Origin: Amphimedon queenslandica
Taxonomy: Eukaryota; Porifera; Demospongiae; Haplosclerida; Niphatidae
Direction: 5' to 3'
Assembly (NCBI RefSeq): GCF_000090795.2
Contig: NW_003546296.1
Location: 198,235 to 262,234, forward strand
Length of the DNA stretch: 64,000 nucleotides
The translations under genes were made by a program, and so were the position numbers. The notes beneath the pieces were generated by a model. The model made no database searches. It was given only the letters and a program-made list of their open reading frames with translations, and was not told the DNA's origin. Shown here in pieces: positions 46,593 to 59,942 of this stretch. The stretch's first letter is position 1. Each line of letters begins with the position of its first letter.

Positions 46593-49500
46593 CTAGTTGT
46601 GAAAGAGGTTAAGTTTTATCAGTTACAAATTCTGTCAAAATCTTTTTGCAAATTAAAATTTTCATCACTCGACTATGATCCACTATTCATGTAAAGTGTG
46701 GAAGCATTATGAAAAAATAAACACATTATCCTGACGTAATTGATGAAACTTTCAACCAGCAAAGAAGTACATGTACATGTACTTGTATTAAATATTGTGA
46801 TCTTGTACCTAGCCATCGCAATGTCTTTAAGTCTTGTCCTTGCCTCCAGAAGCTGTCTGTGTCTCTCCGAAGACCTCAACCAAAGTCTCTGCCATTTCTT
46901 GTACAGGTGACCGATCCTTTTAGCCATATCAGGCTGAGAGGAGGAAGAGGAGGGAGGGAGGGAGCTCAAAGAGGAACGAGATTTGCGTCTTTTAGCAACT
47001 TTATTCAAAGCATCCATGTTAGGCTGATAGGCAGCCATCTCCTCCTGGAAAGACTATTAAAAGAAATTAATAAATAATTAATTAATATTGACCACACCCA
47101 CCTCATGATCTGCTAATTGCTGTTCAACGCTCTCCAGGTCGTCTCCGAGAGGAATGTCTTCAGCTCCGCCCATTTTAAGGTCCGCCTCTTGTACCCATCC
47201 CAGGAGCTGGTCCAGCATGTCCTGGAGTCCGTGTAACTCAAGCATATTAGAGGAGAGAACATCAGAACGGGCGGCCATCTTGGACTGCAAAGAGGACCAC
47301 TTCAATTGAAGCTGTTGGAGCTGTCCTTGTAGGATTGGCTCGGCTCTTGGGTGAGACATGGAGTGGAGCTTTGAGCCAGTCTCCAGCACCGACTGGTAGT
47401 CCGGGATCTTCTCATCCACGAGGTACTTGAAAGACTAAAAATGAAGAGAGTTTTTAAACAGATATATAATGTATAGGTCACTTTTCACTCTACACATAAT
47501 TCATTTTATATTCTCTCCCTGACCTCCATTTCTTCAATCTGAGTCTGCAAGGTTTCAACTTCGTCAGCTGGCAAGGACATCTCGTCTAATTCAGAGGATT
47601 TTTCTTCAAGCCACACCCACAAATCACGAAGACATTGATTGAATTCTATAGCATCCTACCAATCAATAATAATAATTATTCATTAAGTATAGTAATAATT
47701 AATATATTAATTATAAGTAATACTGTACCTTCTTAGCCTGCTCCAGTCTCTCTTGTCTATTGATAGACAGCTGGCATATTTCCCTCCAATAGTCCACCAG
47801 TGACTGTACACTCTCACTCAATGGTGAGGTGCTGTCAAGACTCTCACTGGCTCGTAGTTCCTCCACAGAACTCTCCAGGTGGTCTATGCTCTTCTGGTGC
47901 GAGGACAGCTCTCGCTGAAACGCCTGCAATTAATTAATTAATTAATTAATTAATTAAATACATAATTAGACAATCATCAATAAACTGTGCATGCATTAAA
48001 CAATATATCTCAGTAAATCTTAGTATACTTCAGTAAACTGACCTCATGTGCGTCACTGAGCTCGTGTACAGTAGCAATGTCTCCATGGACGGGTTCAGAT
48101 TCATCAAGAGATGAATAGACTTTATTCATCCAGGAGCTGAGAGGTTTTATCTGAGACTCAAGACTGTGGACCTGGAGCAGGAAGAGAAAAAGAATATAAA
48201 GAACATTATAGATATTGTTAGTGTTGTTTATTGCAGGGTTTAGAAGACATTAATGTACTTTTGTAAAAGCATCTTCAATTCTATTTATTCTGCCATTACA
48301 AGACTGATTGACTCCGGCCCATTCTTGTTCAAGGTCAGCTAGTTTCCTCTTCAGGAGGTACTTGTCATCTCCTTCCTTTGACTTAAGGAGCTCCTTCCCA
48401 GCTTTAATGACTGACTTGTAATTAACAGACCGCGCCTCCAACTCCCTCTGTGTCACCTAATGTAAGGATATCCATCATCAGCCAATGCATCAATTGTAAC
48501 CTAAAGAGTCCCTCTACTGTAGTACAGGGACTTTGGCCTGAGCAACTTTAAAAATTTGTAAAAAAAAATCCAAATTTGAGCGGAATCAGCACAAACTTTC
48601 TACACAACATAAGAACATGTATATGTATCAGAAAATGTAATAAAAATTTAGAATTCTCCACTTTTCATTTTTGGCAAAATTTGGCCAAACCCCCTGTACT
48701 ATAGTACAGGGACTTTTACCTAATTTTTGAGCAACTTCAAAAATTCATAAAAAATCTAATTTCGATCGGAATCAGCTCAAACTTTCTACACAACATAAGA
48801 ACATGTATATGCATCAGGAAATGTTATAAAAATTGAGAATTCTCTACTTTTCATTTTTGGCAAAATTTGGCCCGAGACCATGTACTATAGTACAGGGACT
48901 TTTATCCAATTTTGGAGCAACTTTAAAAATTCGTAAAAAAATCCAAATTTGATCGGAATGAACTCAAACTTTCTACACAACATAAAAACATGTATATGTA
49001 TCAGGGAATGTTATAAAAATTGAGAATTCTCTACTTTCCATTTTTGGCAAAATTTGGCCCGAGACCATGTACTATAGTACAGGGACTTTTATCCAATTTT
49101 GGAGCAACTTTAAAAATTCGTAAAAAATCCAAATTTGATCGGAATGTACATGTACATGTACATGTGTTAGGAATATACTTTGATGCTGTCAAACTGAACC
49201 GCTAGACTGTCAGTGTGTCCTATTAGTGGGTCTCCATTGTTCAACTCTTCACTGATCTTAGTCAGCCAGTTCATCATTTCAATGTAAGCATCTTCAAACT
49301 CGCCCAGTGTTAGCAGAGCCTCTTCTAGTTTCGACAAATAATTCAGAGCACTTGACTGCATGGTATCACTTCTTGACCTAACAGAATAATTAATAGACAA
49401 TACAGTACATGTACAGGTACTGTCAGATCATACTACTGACAAGTATTATGAAGCAAAATATACTTTTTATGACCCAAATATCTCATTAATCTGCAGAAAA

Positions 49501-49950
49501 AATGCATCTTAACAAATTTTAATATTATGGTCACTTTAAAATGTTTTTCTTGTGAGAATTTTGGGCCACAGAAGTTGTAATACATGTTCATGGTATATCT
49601 AGTTTACCTGAGCTGTGATAGTCTTTCCTTTATAACAGTAGCGTCTTCTTGAACACAAGACTTCACCAAATCTTTACCAGAGAGTTCAACGTCCTTTAAA
49701 CCAGCTTCAAATTCATCAAGTGATTTTAAAAACTCCTAAACCATTATATTACATCAATCTACACCATTAATCTTACATTATGCTCCTCAAGCTGTTTTTT
49801 GACTGCAGTTGCTTCAGAAAGGATTGCAGAATCACCTTTAGCCTGTTCCTCCAACTGGTCTAACTGGACTGACAGGTTTTTAAAAGCATCATCAAATTCA
49901 TCAGCTCTAGCTTTCGCCTCTTGTAACTTCAACTGCAAATTAATAAAATA

Positions 49951-50033
<83 letters not shown>

Positions 50034-50440
50034 TAATATAAAATCAATTTCTGTCTCTAACTTCTTTCTCTTCTCCTGATTTCCTAAGCTCCTCCCACTC
50101 CTCCTCCACCCTGTTAATCCATTGATCAATGAGGTCCCTGTCACTGGTGCTGCACTGGGTCTTAAGCCCCTCCCCCTCCTCCTTCAGTTCTTCTATTGAG
50201 TCCTTCAACCCCCTGGCGTCAGCTAGGAAACCCTCCCTGTGTTCATTAAGAGCTGTTTCACTAGTATCCGGTAGACCACACGGTTTCCATGACAACAAAG
50301 AAACCTCCCGAAGCTTTTTAAGTCGATCTGATAGGCTCTTTAGGTTGCCATGGAAATGGCGTGTTCGCTCAAGAGCAGTAGACAGCTCCAGCTGTCTATC
50401 AGCTGACAATGACTTTATAGAACCAAACCTGATGATGATG

Positions 50441-50477
<37 letters not shown>

Positions 50478-52174
50478 CTTACCTGTTATTAAGTTTATCA
50501 ATATCTTCTTTTATTTCAGTAGCAGCTGTTTCATCAGCACTAGTGGCCATTAGTCTAGCACCTGCTTCATTCAGTGAAGAGACAGTCGGTTCACGAGCAA
50601 CAACCTCCGACTGTAATACCTTGAGAGAAGGAGGAGGAGGAGGAAAGGTTATATTACAATTACATGTATACAGTATAAGGTATAATGATATATGTCTGAT
50701 ATGTCAACATTGACTAATATAAAATTACAAATGTACATGTAATAATGCAAACAAACCACGCCCATTATAAACCACACCCACTATAAAACCACACCCACTA
50801 TATGCTTACCTGTAGATCCTTCATTTGTGATTCCAGTGATTCAATATTGACTCCGCCCATTTCCCCGCCCCTCAGTGCCTTCTCTGCTTCTTCAAACCAG
50901 GAGAGTAGCTCACCCAGTGCCTCATGGAACTGGCCCAGTCGCAATAAAGCATTCTCCAACTCCTGCTGTCTTGAAGTACAGGAGGACTGGAGCTTGGACC
51001 AATGAGAGTTGAGCTCCTCTAGTTTAGACTCCACCCACTTGTGGTCGCCATGGTGACAGGACTTCTTTAGGGCGGCACCCTTTGAGTTACAAGAAGAGAC
51101 AGCAGACCGCACCTCCTGAAGATCATCATCAAACTCCTAATAATATGAGGAAGATGAATGATCAATTGATTAATTAATCAATTATACTTTCAGTTCTTCA
51201 AGCTGGGTCTTTACAGTATCAATGTCAGTCCCCACAGGAGGCAACCCTTTGCTGTCACTGGCCCGAGACTCAAGTGTGGACAAAGTGGATTCAACTAGAT
51301 CATCAAACTCTTGCGCCTGTCAAGAAATGTACACGTATTCATGTTATTGATCAATTTTTTCATTTGGAAAATTTGCAGCAAATTACATTAACGTCTCCAA
51401 AATTAATGTACCAGCTGCTGTGGTATATACTTACTTTGGCAAGCCCCTCCTTCAGGTATTTGTTTCTAGTAAGAGCGGCTCTCTGGAGTGCCTCCACACT
51501 GGACTGGACCTGAGCTAGCCTCTCACCAATCAGGATACAGTCGTTAGGAGAGGCCCCGCCCATCATTCCCCGCCCACTATTCATTAATTGTTGCAAGGAA
51601 GGTTGGTGTTGTGAAATATCGCTATTAACATACTAAAGGAGGAGAGGGAGGAACACTAAAAGAACTGTCTAGTAACTTGGAGAACTATCTACATGTACAT
51701 GTACATTGTATTTCTCATTTTTCACAAAATTTGGTCCGAGACCATGTACAGTGTACTTTAGTACAGGGTGTTTTGTCAAATCAACTTTAAAAATTCATAA
51801 CACAATTAGTACCTCCATTTCTTCAACCTGTAGCTTGACTCCGCCCACAGTTCCTCTAACAAGTTCTTCCTGTCCCACTTTATCACTGGTCTCTCCCAAC
51901 CAGGTGGAGTATTCTTTAGCGTCTGATTCAAACTGAAGTAGTTTATCTAAAGTAGCCTGGAGGCGTGACTTCCAATTATCAAGCAACGAACGAACGTCCT
52001 CATTAAGAGATTGCAGCTGCTTTGATAAAACTGATAATTCTCCTATGACATAATAACAGCAATAACTAGTGGTTGTGGTCTTACCATGTTTTGAATATTC
52101 CTCCGGTGATTTTAAAACTTGACTAACAGCTGGTTGGAGTGAAGACCATTGTGATGCAGCACCCTGAGCATGAA

Positions 52175-52222
<48 letters not shown>

Positions 52223-52352
52223 AAATAATATACCTCAATTTCCTGTATTTGTTGATGAATAAGGTCGGTTAGGAGGCGTGGTGGTTCATGATTATCTAAA
52301 GTTCTTTTTATTGACTTCAACTGCTCACACAGTGACATTATCTGTGACCTGA

Positions 52353-52383
<31 letters not shown>

Positions 52384-55300
52384 GAGGGGCATCATTATAC
52401 ACTAATTATCAAGTACATACTTCAGTCCAGCTGCCTTGTTAAGAGATGATTCCGTAGTCTTTAACTTATCGCTCAGTTTGGTACCCAGTTCCTCATAGCG
52501 CTGCTGGAGTTCAGTGTATTTAAGAACAGAAGGAGCAGCTGCCACTGTCCCTCCATCACTGGAGGATAAGAACAGGTCTAATGACTGGCCTAGTGATACT
52601 GTAGCTGTCACTAATGGCTGCTTAGATGACACATCAGATTGCAAAGACTGTCAAAAGACATTAATATAATTCATGTACTGTACATGCAGACTGTACCATT
52701 AATAGCTCCATCGACTCTTGAAGATCTTGTCCTTCTTTATCTTCCGATAGTGTCTCCTCACAGCTGGTCAGCCAGGACTCAAGATCCTTCTCTTTATTTT
52801 CATATTTACCCGCTACAGTGAGCCCCTCCCTCAGCCGCCCAGCCCTCTCCTCCACCCACTTTAGCAGGTCCCCCCAGCGACCATTAACCAGTGACAGGCT
52901 CTCTCTAACCGAATCACGAGATAGACCATCCCGACACCCATCAACAAGGGAAGTACCGGTAGCATTGATGGACTCAAGTGAATCAACTTTAGAATCAACA
53001 AGAGACTGTAGCTCCTTATAATGTATAATAAATATTATTATTAATTATTATTAATTACTTCAATTTCCTTCAATTGCTGTTTCATTCCTTCACTAGTAAA
53101 AGGGAGTGGCCCTAATCCTTGTTGCTTAGCAACCATATCGTCCAGCCAATCAGAAAAGAGCGAGAGGTTACTCTCATAGTTGCCAACGGTTACCAATAGT
53201 CGCTCTACCTCTTCTTCTCTCCTTCCTCCCTCCAGTTTCAATTTCTTGTATCTTTGTCTCAGTTTGGCTCCAACATCAATAGCATCAACAGCTCCTGGTC
53301 GCTTCACAAAGTCAGGATGGACCAGCGTCTCCTCTTCCCCTGGTTGGAGGGGGGACTCCGCCCGCCGGAGAGGAGACGTGGACGCTATCAAAAGGTGAAG
53401 ATCATCAAGGTCGTCATAGCAACAAAGAGAGGGCGTGTCAGTTCCAAATAAAGCACATTCGCTCGAGGTCATGTCTTCAACCAGTGAATGATGGGTGTTT
53501 AATAACTGATTAATAGCCTGGAGTCAGTATATTATTAGTATATTAATCAGTAAACTATAGTATACCTTAATATCCTGAGACAGTGTAGTCAACGGCTGTG
53601 ACCTAATTGGAGTGGGCGGTAGAGCAGCTGTCTTCTCTTCAATAGAACTAACAGACTGAGCCACAGCAGAGCAATGAGACTCATATATACCAGCCTTAGT
53701 GTGGGCATCCTGGGGAGAGAGAGAAAGAGGTACATGTAGCAGCACACTGATCAGTAAAGTATAAGTATAGGCATGGAACTAGAACTAAAGCTAGAGATAT
53801 TAGGAGCACAATGAATTCCTGTACATGTAGAGCACCTGCAGTTCAGTCATCCTTCCTTTACTCGTCTTCTCAAGTCCATAGAAACGTGTCTCCAGGGCAT
53901 GGAGTCTCTTCTCTACTTTGAGTCTTTCTTCAGTCGTTGAGTCGGACACCACAGAGTTACCAATAGCTTTCACTTGCTCCAGACCAGTAGCGTTTGACTT
54001 TATGTCTTCTAAAATTGGCTAAAGAGGACAGAGAAAATCATTAAAACCCTCCAGCTGGTAGAGTGTATACCTTGAATCCTTCAATTTGAGTGTCAATGAG
54101 TCTAACTTGAGCAGCAGGTGGTTCTAGTCCTTTAAGAGAAGCCTGGGTAGCATTCACCCAGCGCTCAAGATTATCAGCCACCTGCTGGAACTGCTGAGTC
54201 TGCAGGAGAGCCTCAGTTAGCTTCTGGTGAATGTCTGACAGTAATTGACCTTCAAAGACAAGAACATGTGCATATGCAATTCCATCCCCTCCCTCTCTCT
54301 CCCCCTCTCTCTCTCCCCCCTCTCTCTCTGTTACATACCAACATTATCCCAGCCTGACTGAAGCTCATGTACAGCTTTCGTCAACTTTTCTTTCTCCGCT
54401 GGGTCTTGAACATATTCAGATAATCCCAGACCCTCTTCTGTACATTGGGCCAGCATTGGAGCATAGTTATTGTATTCTGTCTTTAGAATCTAAAAATAGA
54501 ATACAGTCTAAGAGTCTAATTACAGTTACATGTACTAATTTTAGCATTTCAAAAAACTCAATAAAACCGTACATCAATCCTGATCTTGATGTCTTGAATG
54601 GCGTTTGGTTCAGTTGGCACAAAACCATGAACATCATTGAGTTCACTAAGAGTGGCCTTCACCCACCCACTGAGTCTGTCTCTCTCCTTCTCATAGGACC
54701 TGGCCAGCTTTCCAGCTGCCTCTAAGTGAGACTTGGTCCTAGTCAAGTGGTCAGACAAGTTAGACCAGAGCTCCTGTACAGTGTCCAGTTGAGAATGGAG
54801 GGAGAGAGAGGAAGGGTCTTCAGGTAGACATGATAAAGAAATGGAAGAGAAGCTTCTTTCTGCTTCTTGTTTCAAGGAGGACTTCTGCTCCAGCATACTC
54901 ATGACAGACTAACGAAATTAATAAATACATAAATGTATCATACTCTCATACTAAAACTTTAAAACTTCCATTCCCATTCTCATGTACCTGGCAGGTGGAG
55001 AGTTGTTTCTGTATCACACTGTGGGCGGGGTCTTTCAAAATAAGCCCCTCCCCCACAAAGGACTGCTCCTGTAACCATGGCAACAGTACCCCGACTGATT
55101 CCGTGAATGTCTTCAAGTTGGTAGAGAGAGAGGAGAGGAGAGAGAGTCGCTCGGAAAACGACCTCTTGAGATTCTCGAGTCTCTTCTTGTCTTCATCAAG
55201 TCTCCACTGTAGCTCCGCCTGACCTGAAGAAATACAATACTACATTTTAACATTTGTCATTTTGAATGCTAGCGACAACCCCTTTAGTAAATAATGGGCC

Positions 55301-56143
55301 TTACCTCCTCTAGTATCATCAGGAGGGGCGGGGCTAGCTGACGTGGTCAATCCCCTAACCTCCTCCAGGAGAGCAGTCTCTCCCTCAGGACCAGCATACA
55401 GCTGGACTGCCTCTCGTAATAAAGCAGAGAACTCTGGCTCATGGTCAGACATTGATACCAGGATTGACTGTATGAGAATATAATTAACATTAATAACTAT
55501 TAATAACTATTAATAACTAGTAATACTTTAATTGATTCCATTTGTGATTGTACTAGTGTCATGTTAGCGGTGGGTGTGGTCAAACTACTCATAGACTCCT
55601 CCCACCTCCCCAGTAGCCCCTCCCAGTTTTCAATTGATCCCTCGTACAGTTTGATTCTCGGTAAAAACGACCCTAGCAACAGGCTCCGCCTACTTGCTAA
55701 ACTCCTCAATGTAGTAAAGTCTTTCTGTATCCGATCCATCTTCACTTTTGCTGAGCTTAAATCTGATTGGTCAGACAATGACGACACCACCCCCTCAAGT
55801 TCCTCAAGGCGTGGGCGGGACCCGTCAATCTTGTTTAAGAAACGTGTTGCCTCCTGGACCTGTGAGCTCAAAGGTACCGTCAGTACAGCTGCTCGGGTCA
55901 TCAGCTGCAGCTCTGAGCAATGGACCGAGAGCCAGACCTCCATTGGATAGACCTGGGCGGAGAATGAGAGCTGATGGTAACGGGAGGAGAGGGACTCATG
56001 GTTGCTATGGAGACACTTTGAATGAGAATCCTCAAGATGAGAAGCCAGTGATAGTATGGAGGAATCAATGGAATCTAACTGAGACTCATGATCCGTTATA
56101 TCTTCCTCTAACGACTACAAGACAATGAATTAATAATAATAAA

Positions 56144-56204
<61 letters not shown>

Positions 56205-59200
56205 TACTTGTATTTCTTTCAGCTGTTGAGTCATGTTGGTACCTGATCTTCCCAGTGAATGTTCTAGAGTGCTCATCTTCTCTTCAGTCGTCACTAACCA
56301 GCTCTCCAACTCACCAACCGACACTTCTAGCACCTTCAGCCTACTGGTAATGTGCTGCAGAGAAGAGAGAGTACTATTAATAACTATTAATAACTATTAA
56401 TAACTACTGATAACTATTAATAACTATGGTATTAATTAGTTCATGATTTGTCTAAAAATGCAATTTATTTGTCAACTGGGACTAGCGAATATTAAAAAAC
56501 AAACTGAACAAAGTATTCATTATTAATTAATGTTATTCATTGTTAATTAATGTTATTCATTATTAATTAATGTTATTCATTATTAATTAATGTTATTCAT
56601 TATTAATTAATGTTATTCATTATTAATTAATGTTATTCATTATTAATTAATGTTATTCATTATTAATTAATGTTATTCATTATTAATTAATGTTATTCAT
56701 TATTAATTAATGTTATTCATTATTAATTAATGTTATTCATTATTAATTAATGTTATTCATTATTAATTAATGTTATTCATTATTAATTAATGTTATTCAT
56801 TATTAATTAATGTTATTCATTATTAATTAATGTTATTCATTATTAATTAATGTTATTCATTATTAATTAATGTTATTCATTATTAATTAATGTTATTCAT
56901 TATTAATTAATGTTATTCATTATTAATTAATGTTATTCATTATTAATTAATGTTATTCATTATTAATTAATGTTATTCATTATTAATTAATGTTATTCAT
57001 TATTAATTAATGTTATTCATTATTAATTAATGTTATTCATTATTAATTAATGTTATTCATTGTTAATTAAGGTTATTCATTATTAATTAATGTGTACATG
57101 TAAATACTCTGTACTTTTAAGGTTTTTGATTTCTCGTCCCTGGCAGCTCTGCATTCTCCCAGTTTGTCCTTCAGTGAGTTGACATCCTTTTCAAACTTGG
57201 TCTGATCAAACAGGGTCTCACTCAGGCTGCTGGAAGCTGAGAGAAGTTCCTCAAACTGACCCTCCAGCTGGGAGTACTTAGCACTCAGTGCCTGTACAAC
57301 ATTTAATTAATTAATTAATATGTACATGTACCTGTAGTTCCATCTTCTTTTTCTCTGCCCCCTCACTGCTACTAGCAGAGGGTGAAAACCCCTTCAGTTC
57401 TTCCAGTAGTTCAGTAGCACTGTGTAGCAGCTGTCTCTGAGTGACGTAGAATGATTCCAATTGAGGAATGATCTCACTGATCACTTCAATATCCTCCGAT
57501 ATAACCTGTTCATGGCATCATTAACTCTTGACTCCGCCCTCTCCTTAAACCACGCCCCCACATACCTGTAGTCCGATCCACCTTGTCACGAGATTGTCCA
57601 GTTTCTCTTGGTCCTCCTCTCTCTCTCCTCCACTCTTAATCTCCAGGACTGTACTGAACCTGCTGCACAAGTCATTGTATCCCTCCTCATGGCCGCTGAT
57701 ATCAGCTGACACTGCCTGGAGGACATATGTTAATACAATGTACATGCACATACATGTATGTAATACCTTGAGGTAGGCTAGTCCACTCTTTAGATCATTC
57801 ACTTCCAGTTTTATTCTGTTGTCTCGCTGTATCTTGCGTTCAGTGTCTCTTAACCAGCTCACAAATGAAGAATAGGCTGACTGGAAGGCCTGGGCTCTGA
57901 GAGATGATAAATAATTGTGAAAAAAATATACTTAAAATATTCAATATCAAAAATGTACATGCATCTGATGGTCACAAATTAATTTTCATGTTACAATAAT
58001 CATAAGTTGTTTTCAACGGATAAAGAAAGTGAGTAGATCTTATCTATACTCATCTGTACCAACTGGAGAGTGAATGGGTCGGTCACATGATTTAGGTCAC
58101 ATGATTTAAGGGCTCTGCTAGACACAGAATGGATTCTACCAGTACAGAAAGGAGCTCCTCAACTAATACTATAGACAAGAAGAAGAAATTCAAGAGGTAC
58201 TGGAATGAGTTACGTTCACGTTCCCTCAACGTACCAACTGTCCTCCTCCTGATCTACAGTGCCACGATACCTCTGAGCCACAAGACCTTAAACAACATAA
58301 TCCCGGGGTTTGTCGGCCGCAACGAATGTGAAAACTCAAACTACATTGAAGACCCTCTAACCATTAACTCGTTGAATGTTCTATCAGTGAGCAGCCTCTT
58401 CCTCCTAATCCCATTCTGTGGTTGGTTGTCGGACACTAAGATCGGCCGTGGTAATGCTGTGTATCTGAGCTTATGGGTTGGCTGGCTGGGCTCTCTGTTA
58501 CAAGCTTTAGCTTGCTGCCTGCAGTATTATGAATCATGTGACAGGATCACTGTCATAGGAAGGTATACTCTTTCTAGTCTAGCCGGCATATTCTTAATAA
58601 TCTCTTTGGCATTTATGTATACCAATATCCTGCCATATGGTATTGATCAAATGATGCACCTGTCCAGTGTTAAAATAAGAAGTTTCATTCATTGGTTAGT
58701 TTGGGTTTACTTCTTCTTTGATACCATACCACTTAATATCATTTTCTCCTTTGCAAACTATAAAACTTTTGTACTGATCAATGCTGTGGTAGCTTGTGCC
58801 CTCTTTTCCCTCTCCCTTTGTCTTCAGTTTCATCTCAAGCACCGTTTTGAGCACATACCTATTCCCAATCCTTATAAAACCGTATTCAAAGTGTTGAAGT
58901 CTTCCCTTAAAAGGAATCGCAACAAACTACAGCGACGCAGTGCCTTCACTTACTGGGGCAAAGAGCCAAGTAGAATAGACCTTGCTAAGGAGAGATATGG
59001 TGGCCCTTTTAGTCATGAGCAAGTGGAAAACGTCAAAACTTTCCTACGTATTCTAGCTGTTCTGGCAGCAACATTTGGTTTCTTTATTGTCTTCAATTCA
59101 TTCGTTAGCGCAATCTCCGCCTCTCTCCCATTACAAAATGGAAATAATGGTCTCCAAGGACATGCTCATTATGAAATTTGGTTCATCGCATACGGAGCTT

Positions 59201-59892
59201 TGCTAGCTCTAATACCAGTATGTGAATTACTCATTCTGCCGCTCTTTCCTAAATTTGAATATTTCTTAATGAACCCTTTAAGAGGGATTGGGCTGGCCAA
59301 TGTCCTCCTTACAATATCCATCATAAGCTTATTCCTCATCAACTTAATAGGAAGACATGTATCATCCAGTTTCACGATTGAAGACAGGTCGGACGACTCA
59401 GTACCATATTGGATTCTCCTAATACCCACAGTACTAGCTGGCACTTCATTAGTTATACTTTGGCTATGTTCATTTGAGTTCCTCTGCAGTCAAGCTCCTT
59501 TTGGTATGCATGGAATGATCATTGGGCTCTTCTGGTTTTTATATGGTGCATTCAACGATATTGGGACCATCATACTTTTCTTAATTTATAGTTTTACCTA
59601 CGACAGCTCCAAATCATTCATGTCCTACACAACTATCACATTTGGTGTCATTGCATTGCTGGGGCTGGTGCTGTATATACTAGTTGCTCGTTGGTATGTC
59701 AAAAGAGTCAGGGATACTGATCTAAACTTACGGACTGTGGTAGAAAATAACTGGGAGCAACAGCTGATAAAAAAGAGCTCTTACAATCAAAATGATGAAT
59801 TCACTGTTGCTACTGATGATGAACAGTAATTCATAAATTTAGTGTATTTTGTAATTCATTATTATTATTATCATTATTATTATTATTTATTA

Positions 59893-59942
<50 letters not shown>

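Noticed and set aside
55561-56128. Plus-strand open frames of 126-129 aa
   Set aside because: They are shadows of the long 588-bp spectrin-repeat exon on the minus strand.
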